DNA from: Linepithema humile
Lineage: Eukaryota > Arthropoda > Insecta > Hymenoptera > Formicidae
Direction: 5' to 3'
DNA: 64,000 nucleotides
NCBI RefSeq assembly: GCF_040581485.1
Contig: NC_090130.1
Coordinates: forward strand, 18,293,656 to 18,357,655
Each line of letters starts with the position of its first letter. The first letter of the stretch is position 1. The position numbers were made by a program, and so were the translations under genes. Shown in pieces: positions 49,108 through 59,697 of the stretch. Below the pieces are notes generated by a model. It worked only from the letters and a program-made list of their open reading frames with translations. It was not told the DNA's origin and made no database searches.

Positions 49108-51564
49108 TTATACAAACTTTGTAATTAATTTACTGCCATCAGCAGCGTAACTGATACTTCGAGTAATCAAAAGATTATTAAAATCGAGTTGTATAATTCC
49201 AACATTTGTTGTTAACCCGAATGATATTTCATATGCATATTTATGAGAATCCAAGCCAATATTTTCGCAATAATTATAAATAACATAAAACTGTTTAGAG
49301 TTATCAATAGCAATGTACTTAATTATTCCAAACTGTGGTTCGCTATATTCATTTTCATTCAGGCAGAATACAAATTTTGGTTTGTATGTAAAACCATTAA
49401 TTTTAACCCAAGAAATTATATAGCAATCATCATTTTTAATGGAATGCTTTAGAAAACGATATTCAGGCAACTTTGAAATGTTACAAATATATTTACCAAA
49501 GTTTATTTTTGGATAAAAACCTTTTTGACTTAAAATGCGATGTGCAAACTTCAGTTGTAAGTTAAGACTTAATGTAAATACAATATTTATACGTGAGCTT
49601 ACTAAACGTGCATTAATTTTGGATAATTTATGGAAAGCTTCAAATCTAATAGATGATAAATAGCGCAATGGACCAAAATCTTTTATTTTTCTCGTATAGT
49701 GTAGCAAATTATGAAATTTAGGTTTTAGTCGCTCATGGAATAATTCCATATATAGTTTATGATGATCAGCAATTAATCTTTGCAAAAGATGTAGTTCCTC
49801 AGTATTAATTTCAAAAGCTGTTACAATATGAATAATTTGTATTAGAAGTAGATACAAATGCCAGTATGGATCATCCTCCGGAACTTTATCACCAACTAAA
49901 ATACCGAAATATGTTACAAGAGCTGACATTTCAGAAGAAGACATCACTAAAAAACCTTGCTTAAGATGATGTTCATTAATTGGTGGAATTGAGTTTCCAA
50001 CATCTGTATTACATTTATGATTAAAATATTTGATTCTGCTATTTAATATTTTAAGAGAAAAATAGTTTTCTTTTATTAAAGAATTTATAATTTTGCACAT
50101 GTCATATCTACAAACGCCTTCATACAAATCATGCATCACATCAAATGCAGCGTTTGTTATACAGTGAAAATTGGGTAATTCATTAAAAACACATTTTTCT
50201 TTGATACCGTAACTAAAATTTTTATAATCGTCTTCATAATTCAATATTGTTCTTAATAATTCCACATTTTCTTCAGACTGAGATGTCATTTCTAATTTAG
50301 AAGCTCGACATACACGGCAACAGAAATTAGCCGAAAATGATTTATTAAAACCAAGTAAATCGTTTAACCCTAAATTATCTCCTAATAGTGCAAGCAAAGA
50401 AAACAAAATTTGATATTCTTTATTATTTACGCATATAGTAATACCATAATTTTCTAAATAAATCAGTTCATTAATAATCGGTTTGAAAGACATTTTATTA
50501 CCAAAGGTTTCACGATCCCCGCTATATACTAGTGCACCAAGAAAAATATTTTCTAAAGATGAAGCATAAACTTTTGGTATACCTGCAATTGTATAATATA
50601 GACCTCCTAATTTATGTATAGATGCTCTTGAGCCCAAGGGATTTCCCGTTTCGAAATCATCATAATATAATAACAAAGGCAGTATTATTTTATTATCAAA
50701 TTTCGTAATTAAATTTTTCCATATATTTCCACAAAAAACACTAGATAAAGTTTTTTCTTCCGAAGATTCTGTTTCGATGTAACTTTTGATTGACATAAAT
50801 ATCTCAGGTAATTCTAAATATTGCTTTAGTGAATCCCGTAATGGAATAAATTGTCCTTCACACCTTTTTGATGTTACTGTTGTAAAATTGTTTTTATCTG
50901 TAGAATTATCAAACATTTCTCCTAGAAGAAATTTTTGCGGATGTACAAGCCATTTAGATTTTTTGAAAAATTGTAAACGTTTGTATTCTGTCGAATATTT
51001 CTCGAATGGCCTTATATCAAAGACATTATCAAGCACTTTACAAATATTACTATCATTAGAAAAAGATGTTTCAGATTGTAATTTACATTTAATGTACGAT
51101 AGTAAATCTTGCACAAGTTGTGAACAATCATCAACTAAAATTTGCACAATATTCCTAGTAATTGAGCTGTTACTATATAACTTTGCAATAAATTTCAATA
51201 TTGTATCATCGACTGTCTGTATATTTGTAACATTTCTATCATCGGCATTAGATTTGTTATTAATAATATTATTTAAATTAGTATTACTTGAAGACGCATC
51301 AGTAATATGAACAGTATTACTTGAAGATAATGAATCAGTATGAATAGTTGTAAATTGTTTAGTAAATGTAGGTAATGCATTACTATGACACAGTTCCTTA
51401 TGTGAAGTATTAAAATGTTTCTTTAAAGATTCAATATTAATGTATTTCCTGAAACACGTAGGAAAACCACATTGAAAACTTTCTTCATAAGGATGAGTTG
51501 CCTTCATATGTTTTATTAAATTTTTGATACTTTGAAATTGTCTATGACAAATAGTACAAAGCAT
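49108..51564 (-). CDS. C2H2-finger protein, putative CACTA-like transposase
   Basis: A single-exon frame of 818 residues on the minus strand. At the N-terminus two C2H2 fingers: C3 C6 H19 H24 and C32 C37 H50 H55. A Ser/Asn-rich linker follows to about residue 120. The body carries DVMHDLYEGVCRYDM near residue 475, GDKVPEDDPYWHLYLLL near 550, LKPKFHNLLHY near 618 and RFEAFHKLSK near 640. I associate this motif set (HD-LxEGV, then LxPKxHxLLHY, then RFEAxHK) with a widespread family of transposon-encoded animal proteins. The acidic residues may form the catalytic site, but this is inferred. It stands 150 bases downstream of the SAM-domain gene in the same direction and inside the same inverted repeats. 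An alternative is a domesticated zinc-finger protein. Confidence 0.7.
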   Translation of the reverse strand: MLCTICHRQFQSIKNLIKHMKATHPYEESFQCGFPTCFRKYINIESLKKHFNTSHKELCHSNALPTFTKQFTTIHTDSLSSSNTVHITDASSSNTNLNNIINNKSNADDRNVTNIQTVDDTILKFIAKLYSNSSITRNIVQILVDDCSQLVQDLLSYIKCKLQSETSFSNDSNICKVLDNVFDIRPFEKYSTEYKRLQFFKKSKWLVHPQKFLLGEMFDNSTDKNNFTTVTSKRCEGQFIPLRDSLKQYLELPEIFMSIKSYIETESSEEKTLSSVFCGNIWKNLITKFDNKIILPLLLYYDDFETGNPLGSRASIHKLGGLYYTIAGIPKVYASSLENIFLGALVYSGDRETFGNKMSFKPIINELIYLENYGITICVNNKEYQILFSLLALLGDNLGLNDLLGFNKSFSANFCCRVCRASKLEMTSQSEENVELLRTILNYEDDYKNFSYGIKEKCVFNELPNFHCITNAAFDVMHDLYEGVCRYDMCKIINSLIKENYFSLKILNSRIKYFNHKCNTDVGNSIPPINEHHLKQGFLVMSSSEMSALVTYFGILVGDKVPEDDPYWHLYLLLIQIIHIVTAFEINTEELHLLQRLIADHHKLYMELFHERLKPKFHNLLHYTRKIKDFGPLRYLSSIRFEAFHKLSKINARLVSSRINIVFTLSLNLQLKFAHRILSQKGFYPKINFGKYICNISKLPEYRFLKHSIKNDDCYIISWVKINGFTYKPKFVFCLNENEYSEPQFGIIKYIAIDNSKQFYVIYNYCENIGLDSHKYAYEISFGLTTNVGIIQLDFNNLLITRSISYAADGSKLITKFV

Positions 51565-51714
51565 TTTTAAAAGAAAAAATTAATGCTTTTCATAAAATTA
51601 TCAATAAACAAATAAAAAAATTTAATGTTTATAAACACTTAGTGTACACTTTAGAATACACTTTAGAATATGAAAACAAAAATTTAACATACTATATTGA
51701 AAATTGTAAAGTAA

Positions 51715-54700
51715 CTATTTAGAAATTTTTTTAATCGCATCACAAATCACAGGAATTTTGTTATCTCCATGTAATTCTATATCAAAAACACTTCTCTGAA
51801 ATAAATACCAGATGTGTTCTGCCGCTAGTGGATACTTCAAGTCCAAAATGATGAAAACCATAAAGCAAATTTCTACGGCTTTCCACAGTGTTTTAACCTT
51901 ATAAGAGACGTTATCGATTCTGACAAAAATTGTTTCAATCTCTGTTAAAGAAGGTCCAACGATAAGAATAAAAGGTTGCAAAGTCAAATTAAATTTTTTA
52001 AGCCATTTCCTTTTTTTTTCTATTTCTTCTTCTATGTCACTAGGAATCTGAAATAATATAATACTTTTAATTTTTTTCTGAAAGAGAGAGAGAGAAAGAG
52101 AGAGAGAGAAAACTTTTAATTTATTTAGATTTTAAATACCTTAACATGAAGTATTACAGCTTCTTGTGATTCAACTTGAGTTGGTTTAAAAAAGTTTTTG
52201 CCAACTTTTGCTTTTGAAGATTTATTTGGCAAAAGTGAAAATAATAGATAAATTTTAATTAAAATTTTTGAATCTAAAACAAAAAATCATTATAACAAAA
52301 CATTATAAGATACTAGAAACACATTAGTAGATATTTATGTAAATTATTCCATTCTTCATTACCATTTGGAATATTGCCATTTAACATGTCCAGTAATACT
52401 TTGTTGGAACAATCTAACTCTTTGCCTTTCAATTCCAACACAGCATCGAATAAAAAATGAAATTTTTCTTCAACATTTTTATGTTTTTCATTATATAACC
52501 GTAAGTAATCCTTTTCAATCTGTAATAAAAAAAGATACAAATTAAATTAAATAAATTTTAGCAAATAATATATTTGTCCAGATATTTTAATTAAATAACT
52601 ATTGCAAATTTTACAAAACATGACTTTTCATTTTGATGACTTGTATCCTTTTCTTTGTTTGACCAATCACATTATAAGATACATTGTACCTATATACATA
52701 TATGCTACAAATTAATTACCAATACATAGCCCTGTGAAAATGTTAAAATATTCCAATCGTCAAAGATTGAGGATAAATTTTGGTAAGTCGAATGGTCATG
52801 TAATAAACTTCTTCTCAGTTCAAATGATTTTTCCCAATGATGCAAAACTTCTTCCCAAGGTTCAAAATTATTTTTAAGCCAATAGCGACTCCGCTCTGCT
52901 TCCTCGCGATTATCTAACAAAAAATTACAAATAAAAAAATTGTTACAAATTACATACAGTACGGGACAAAATAAATCATACACCTTTCAAAAAATTGAAT
53001 TCGTTAATGTAACTATTTAAAAAAAATATTATTTACTATTTTTAAAAAATAGTTACATTAATAAATTCAATTTTTTGAAAGGTGTATGATTTATTTTGTC
53101 CAGTATTGTATAAAATAAATTATAAAATGTTATTTACACGAACCTTCATTAACAATTTTTTCTTCATTAAAATTATGTGTTGATTTATTCAATGCAATCA
53201 ATTGACATTTCCTTAAAAATGCTAACATATTTCGATTTTTATCAATTAGTTTTCCTTTTGCAATACCAGATTTCTCATTTTTTGAATCTTTCTTTCTTAC
53301 TGGTGGACAATAATATATTTCCTTACATTCAGCCGGAAAGAGAGTAATTATATGATCCGCAATTTTGTTCAATATTTCATTGTTTAATTGAACACTGAAA
53401 AAGGAAGTATTGTTACAAAAGAAATAATATTATTTTTTATTACATTTCATTATATTTTTATTATATTTTTCTCATTATATTTGTTATTTTATTATATATT
53501 ATAAATAATTTTGCAAAGGTGGATATTAACGTATTAACATATTTAGTAAAACAAATTTTCGAAAAAAAAATAGAAAAGAATAATGCATACTCTTGTATAC
53601 ATATACACCGAACATCTACAAGTATATAAATATACATTTGAAGTTTTTGAATATATGCTTACTTAATATTATTATCAAAAAAGTGGCAGATAATAATATT
53701 TGCCAAATACTGTTGACATCTTGGCGATAATCCACTCCTTGCATCGTATGAAGCTATAATAGCTTGTCCAGTTACTGTTTTTTGAAGCAATGCTTTTAAA
53801 TCAAAGTTTTCTAACTATAAAAAAAGTGAATTGAAAACATATTTATAAAAAAAATAGAAATATAGTATTAATAATTATATTGATTTTTTATCTTGTATTA
53901 TAATATAAGATAAATGTATCAAATACATGAATCAATTATTGGACAATATAACAAAATAAAATGACAAACAATACAAAACAATATACTAACAATATATTAA
54001 TTAATATACAATATATGATATGTAATAATATATGATAAATAGAGAATTAAACTATTCCGTATTGCATTTTGTATATTAATAAATTAATGTCTTGTATATT
54101 AATAAATAATATATATACAAAATGCTGTACGGAATAGTTTAATTCTTTATTTATCATATATTATTACATATCATATATTGAAACATGCATGTTATATGCA
54201 GTTTTTCTGAAACATTTCTTCATTTGTTCCTTATTATTATACTTTAAATATAACCATATTAGCAAATGGACACTTGTTATAATTAAAGTTCTGAAGAACT
54301 GTACATACCATATTGTCCACCGTTTCAATCCTCTGTTTCTTTTTCACTGGTTCATTATCAGAACTACAATTTAATATTACAATACTTTGAGTATCACAAT
54401 TAGATGTTTTTAGAATGTTAGGTTCAATATGTTCTGTAGATGATTCACTATTTATTGATTCTTTATCAAAAGGGATTATTGCATCAAATATCTCTTGTGG
54501 CGAAAGAGCAAGTGTCAGAGATGGAGTCGCAGAAGGCGTCGAAACAGAAGCTACAGAAATGTGAGAAGAGGTTTCTGTTTCTTTGTCTGCATCATAATTA
54601 GAAAAATAATTTTGTAGTGCAATTCTTGCACCTATTGATGGTATAACATCACTTAATTCTGGACATCGATTAATAACCATGTATTTTAGAGTATCATACT

Positions 54701-54869
54701 TAATATCATTATCTAAAAATTGAAATTAATGATGATGATAATATAATAAGACAGATGATAATATAATAAGTATAAGACAAAAATAAGATATTGCATACTT
54801 ACTTATTAGACTGTCACTCCAGCGTTCTAAATGCAACAATTTTAACACTTCTGCAACTTTATCTTCCAT
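51715..54869 (-). CDS. SAM-domain protein of the CACTA-like transposon, eight exons
   Basis: Coding join, minus strand: 54869-54803, 54712-54309, 53814-53663, 53394-53144, 52913-52720, 52519-52321, 52273-52140, 52047-51715. This gives 1734 bases and 577 residues with consistent phases; all introns are GT-AG, the weakest donor being GTTTCT after exon 6. It starts MEDKVAEVLKLLHLERW and continues DTLKYMVINRCPELSD with VIPSIGARIAL, a SAM (sterile alpha motif) fold in residues 1-65. A Ser/Thr-rich region and KKKQR (possible nuclear signal) follow. Then come NEILNKIADHIITLFPAEC, PPVRKKDSKNEKSGIAKGKL, RYWLKNNFEPWEEVLHHW and IFDDWNILTFSQGYVL. The layout resembles fish proteins annotated as SAMD3-like, which I recall only by pattern. 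Its place inside the element suggests an accessory protein for transposition, for example assembling the complex through SAM polymers. That role is inferred. Confidence 0.72.
52957..53108. mobile_element. Tc1/mariner-type MITE in a SAM-gene intron
   Basis: Near-perfect inverted repeats, CAGTACGGGACAAAATAAAT on the left and the complement of CAATACTGGACAAAATAAAT on the right, span almost the whole 152 bases, with TA on both sides (52955-52956, 53109-53110). It lies wholly inside the intron between exons 4 and 5 and leaves the splice sites untouched. Confidence 0.85.
54009..54180. repeat. Inverted repeat in a SAM-gene intron
   Basis: Arms of about 66 bases (AATATATGATATGTAATAAT to GCATTTTGTAT) pair with few mismatches around a TA-rich loop. 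It is probably another small hairpin element; it lies in the intron between exons 2 and 3. Confidence 0.8.
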
Positions 54870-55299
54870 AGTGAAATACAATACAATTAAAAAGAAGCAC
54901 GAGAAATAATTTATTGCTTCACTCAGCACACTACGCACGTGCTTGTGCATGCACACCGCAGCCATATTGGTTACGCATATCATAGAGTGGAAACCTTTAA
55001 TTCAAAGAAATAAAGATTTGTTTCTAAGAAATAAATATCATTTGTCTATACAAATCAATCTTATTGTAACTAAATATTATTTTGCTATAAAAAAATGTTA
55101 ATTTGTCTCAAATAAATTTACTTTTTCAGCAAGAAATAAACGAAATTTTTTTTACAATTAATTAGAAAAATGAGATATACTTTACAGAAATACATATTTA
55201 ATTATCACAATCAAATTTGTTTATTACAAATAAATATGGAGGGAAATGTCACAAATAACCATTTGCTTCTAAGAATTTCGATTTCTTTTTCTCAGTGTA

Positions 55300-58200
55300 C
55301 ATTCTAAATTCTCTAGTCTTATTTTTTTATAAAAACTACTTTAATTATCGGAATTGATTATGGTATATTCATATCGAAACGCGATAATTAGATGAAAATT
55401 TTACAGTAATCTCGTCTTTGGCGCGAGATGAACCACAAAAAGTTGTGCACGCAATTTTGTTCGATATTAGTTTATAAATTATCGACGTCAAGCGCGTTGT
55501 GGTTTCACAATTACGCTAAAATCCCCGTCGGTAGTGCGCAGGGCAGTAATAATCCGAAATGAGAATTTGTTGGAAAGTTTGTTCGTTCGCGTGAAAGTTG
55601 ATGAACTGGCGCTAACGTAATTTATGCGGCAAGACATGCAAACGCGCGAGCACGACAGGAGGACGAAGGCGAGCGCGGCTCAGGGACGTACGGGCACATC
55701 CTGCCTGTGCCCAAGGCAAACAATAAAGCTTGGCTCCTCGGCAAACTATTTGTAAGCGAGAATCTCGTCTCGGCGAACTTAAAATCTGTCTGGAATAGCT
55801 TGCAGGTTAACTGCGGATGGTTATGCTCTCGCTCTTTTTTCGCGACACTTTGAGTTAAGAGCACGTTGTCGTAAGAGAGTAAAAAATAGACTGTAAAATG
55901 TTCTTGGAAAATAGACAAAAGTTAGTGAATGTGAATTCGAGTAATGGCGTAATTATGGTAAAATGGCGCGACCTCTCTTCTGCAATACATTTCCAGTACT
56001 GATCAACGTAAAATATGATATGTATTATTTGATTTATAATTTTATAAAATAAAATTATGCTTTAAATGTTTAATAATTCGTCAGTTGAATAATATTATGT
56101 AACATAATCATAAAAGTTTCACAATAATATCTCATAAAATTTTGAAGTTTTTTAATATAAATATAATATTTGAGATAATAATTATTCAAATGTCAAAGTT
56201 AATTCATGAACGTAATTTAAGTGTGAATATAATTCATTAATATTTCTGATGAAAACACAATAGTTAAACTTGAAAAACACTTCATTCCTGTAAACAGGCT
56301 AACTATATGCATATCAATCTTGTCCGTCCATTTGCTAAACGGATTTCAGTCAATTATTACGTTCACTATGCATAACTTCCAATCAATGCAATTATTGTTA
56401 CTAACGAAGGCTGCTGCGTATGCGTCGAAGTATCGAGATGCTCTTATTAACAAAGATATTTAACGATAACAGGACGATACTGTGTGCGATCGCGTGTGAA
56501 TGTAGCGTTGGATAATATCAATTTCGGCGCGAGTTAATGCAGATTCGCGAACTGATGGCTTTGCGGGCAACTGAAATTGCATATCAATCAATTAATGACC
56601 ATTGCTCCACAGAATTCGATTTATTACTGTGCGCCTCGTACCGTAAGAATTTCGCCCTATGATTATGGATGCAGTAATAAATGAAATATATGCGATACAC
56701 ACAATAAAATCATCGTATCGTTATACAATTCGCACAGAACACATATTTTTGTATAATAATACGCGACGCATGGTCGAGTTGTAAAACCGCGGCATGCAAA
56801 CAACGTGGAGACAAAGTGACAGGTGCGCGTGAAATAATGCAACCGTCAATAAAATGATCGTTATATACGAGCGAATAAATTTTCGAATTTTTCCGATCGC
56901 TGCACTCATTCGTTGATCGGCCGGCGTGACGCGTCAAGGCGACGATGCGCGAAAGATCGATAAAGCTCGCGTTTGTTCGCGAGTTTGCTGAATCCAAAAT
57001 AAGGCTGGCTTGCGATATTATAATTTCAGAAGAATGTAAATAATCGTAACTCATTTCTAAGAATGTCTATGATGTGCAGAAAGTAAAGAATATTTTTGTC
57101 ACATATTTCTAAATAAGTGTTCTGAAAAACTGGTCTCCGGGATTTTGACAGCCGTTTTTGTGTAATATTTTCACGCATGAGCTGCGTGAAATATCTTATT
57201 ATTAAATTTATACTCCGCTGTCGTGACAATCATACAGAATGCAAGCAACTGCAGCGATAACGAAATCACACAACGCCGTTGCACATCCATGTCAATTTAT
57301 ACACGTACATTTTCCCAGTCGTTGCACTCGTCGTTGCTCGGACAACACGATACGAAGTGCAATGACGCGCAAACAGAATAACAACAATGTGCGGCACGAC
57401 GCTACGCACAGGTATTTTGAAATCGTGATCAGTGGAAATAATGAAATCGCACGTAGGACCAGAAACGACAAATTTTAATCGATGCCACGTGATCGGTTCG
57501 ATTCATCGGTGAGACCGAATTGACGGTTTCGGAAACTCGTAAACTAGTGTCGGACACAAGTTAGCTGGCGCAATAACCGCGGAGTGCTCGATAGTCCTTT
57601 TGTCCTTTTACGATAGTTGATAGAAAGTTGAATTTTAGTTTTATATAATTAAATATAATGGCATTTAGGAAATTTATTAATAATATTAATAGAATCGTAT
57701 AAAATAATTCAACATGCTAGAATGTGCTTTAGATATTTAATAATATTAATCTTAAAACAATCCCATTATCAAATCTCATTATTGTGTTATTTATTTGTGC
57801 AATTGTTGCATATTTAATTTTTTTCCATATAGCACAAAATGTACATTTAACTTCATCTCTTCGATCGAAATCAAATAAATTATTACTATAATCTCTAAAT
57901 TTTGTTCAGGCCAAATTTTATTTGTGAAATATACATATAGTATGCTGATGCAACTTCCATTACGGATGTTTATTTTTAATAAGAATAATGACATGCAAAT
58001 TTTTTAAAATATTAAAAATTATAAATATTTCTTTTAGATATTACCTATATATATATCTCTTTTTTCTAATTTAAATTTATTATTTACATTATTAAGCAAC
58101 ATGACAGCGATATGATGCCTGAGTACACAATATCATACATCTACCGCATTTTCATTAATAATTCGTTGAAATATTCAAACTCCAAATATTACTCATTTCC

Positions 58201-59355
58201 ATTGTAATATAACACCACATTAATATGAATGAATGTAGGCCGCATTAATTTTAAGTGTACTTTTACCGTATTATGTCATACACTAACTGTGGATAGCTCT
58301 CATTAATTTAATTACGTTCAATCAATAATTCGATCAATAATTTTTTTATTTTTGTAAAATTGAATTATTTTTCGTATCTATTTTGTGATAGTGCTATTTA
58401 TATTATTTATATAAATAATATAAATAGCATTATTATTTATATTTTTTATACGTATATAGAATTTCACAATTGTAACGCTAGCTACAAGTCGCATATTGTC
58501 AAAATGCGGACAGTCATGGAACGCCGTTACAATGCAATTGCGCTGCAGGTGCGTGCGTGCCCGCCTCGCGGAAAAATTGCACGAGATCCGATGCGTCCAC
58601 CGAGTGAATTCGGGAGCGGGAAAAAATTAATGGCCGACGATAGACGACGCGGTTGTCACTTTTTTTTATCCAGTGACCGGGCTAACCGGAGGTGCGTGGA
58701 ATGTGCGCGTCGATTGTATCGATTGCAGCGGCTCCGCCGATATTAAAACGTTTTATCGCTGAGCCTCATGAGATCTGACAATACAATAAAAAAACATTTT
58801 GCCCGAAGAGGAGACCATTCGGAACATTCGCTGACGAGCCGTATCAAGTGGAATTGCGTCGTGTTGCTGCGCATTTAATCTTTTTCCACATAGCACGTAC
58901 ATATAGTTTCATTCTTTTTCAGTGAAGCGAATCTATAAAGCAATGATAGATAATCTTGTAATTTCTAGATTTAGTTAATAAAATGTGTACTGATATGACT
59001 TTATTTGCAAACAGATAAAATTCCCATTCTGATATAAAAGTTTTAATTTTTGAATGTTTCAATGTATATTGAAAGAAATATGTTTTTAATTAAAATTTTT
59101 TTAATATATATTTTAATATTTTAATTAATCCAAGTTTCAAAGATATGTTATTTGCTCTACAGAAAAATATATTTAATTTCAAAAAGAAAATTGAGTAAAT
59201 TAAAAAAAATTTTCTTCATAAAACTTTTTAATAACTCACAATAAATTGCAGAAATAAATCAAACAATGTTATTGTATCAATTACAATAAATTACTATATA
59301 CATATGTTTAAAACATGAAAAGATACTTTTATAAAAATTCACTGGTTAATCTGGC
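55300..59355. other. Interval without recognised genes
   Basis: About 4 kb between the two large mobile elements. Neither strand shows an ORF with family features. It contains a perfect 36-bp palindrome at 58393-58428. It is probably intron of the receptor gene or its upstream DNA. Confidence 0.6.
58393..58428. repeat. Perfect 36-bp palindrome
   Basis: GCTATTTATATTATTTAT is followed immediately by its exact complement, with no loop. Confidence 0.9.
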
Positions 59356-59615
59356 TGTTACATAGTTACACGTCCTTTTGAATTAGGCGCGTAAGCATGA
59401 TAGCGCGATTAGGACAGGAGAGCAGGTAGGATGGCGCTGGGGTGATAACGTGCGAGATATACACGCGTATCGGCAGATCCGGGCTCTCTTCCTCTCCGGA
59501 CAGCGTAAGGAACACATGTATACGAAGGGTAGTGAATAAAACGATTGCGAAGACTTAATCAGTGCGTGGCAGATAAATTACTCATCGAACCTTTTTCCTC
59601 TGCGGGGATACGACA
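59356..59615 (+). repeat. 5' long terminal repeat
   Basis: A 260-base LTR with TGTTAC start and CGACA end. An AATAAA at 59535-59540 can serve as polyadenylation signal. The end is set by TG...CA and by the primer site just beyond it. Confidence 0.85.
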
Positions 59616-59618
59616 GTT

Positions 59619-59629
59619 TGGCGACGAGG
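59619..59629 (+). other. Putative primer-binding site
   Basis: TGGCGACGAGG begins three bases after the LTR end. It would pair with a tRNA 3' end finishing in CGCCA; the tRNA is not determined. Confidence 0.6.
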
Positions 59630-59697
59630 ATGGGATACCGCACAAAAGTTTAAGAGAAAAGTACAAATTTTTGCAAAGAAGAACTTCGGATTCTGCC

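Larger units (their letters stand above)
48248..55297 (-). mobile_element. CACTA-like (CMC) DNA transposon with two genes
   Basis: The left end CACTGAGAAAAA is mirrored by TTTTTCTCAGTG at the right end, and each end abuts TA (48246-48247 and 55298-55299), a probable TA target duplication. Subterminal regions (48260-48600, 55000-55270) are crowded with AAATAAAT-type motifs in both orientations, and TTATTTGTGA recurs near both ends, as CACTA-type elements show. It carries two minus-strand genes, a SAM-domain protein and a C2H2-finger protein with transposase-like motifs. Both frames appear intact. Assignment to the CACTA-Mirage-Chapaev group rests on the ends, the TA and the gene style and is an inference. 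Confidence 0.7.

Noticed and set aside
57485..57530. Possible tRNA T-arm (GGTTCGATTC)
   Set aside because: No matching acceptor stem or anticodon arm can be built around it.
59545..59697. Upstream part of the open Gag frame within and just after the LTR
   Set aside because: It lies over the LTR and the primer site; the ATG at 59698 is followed at once by capsid-like sequence.
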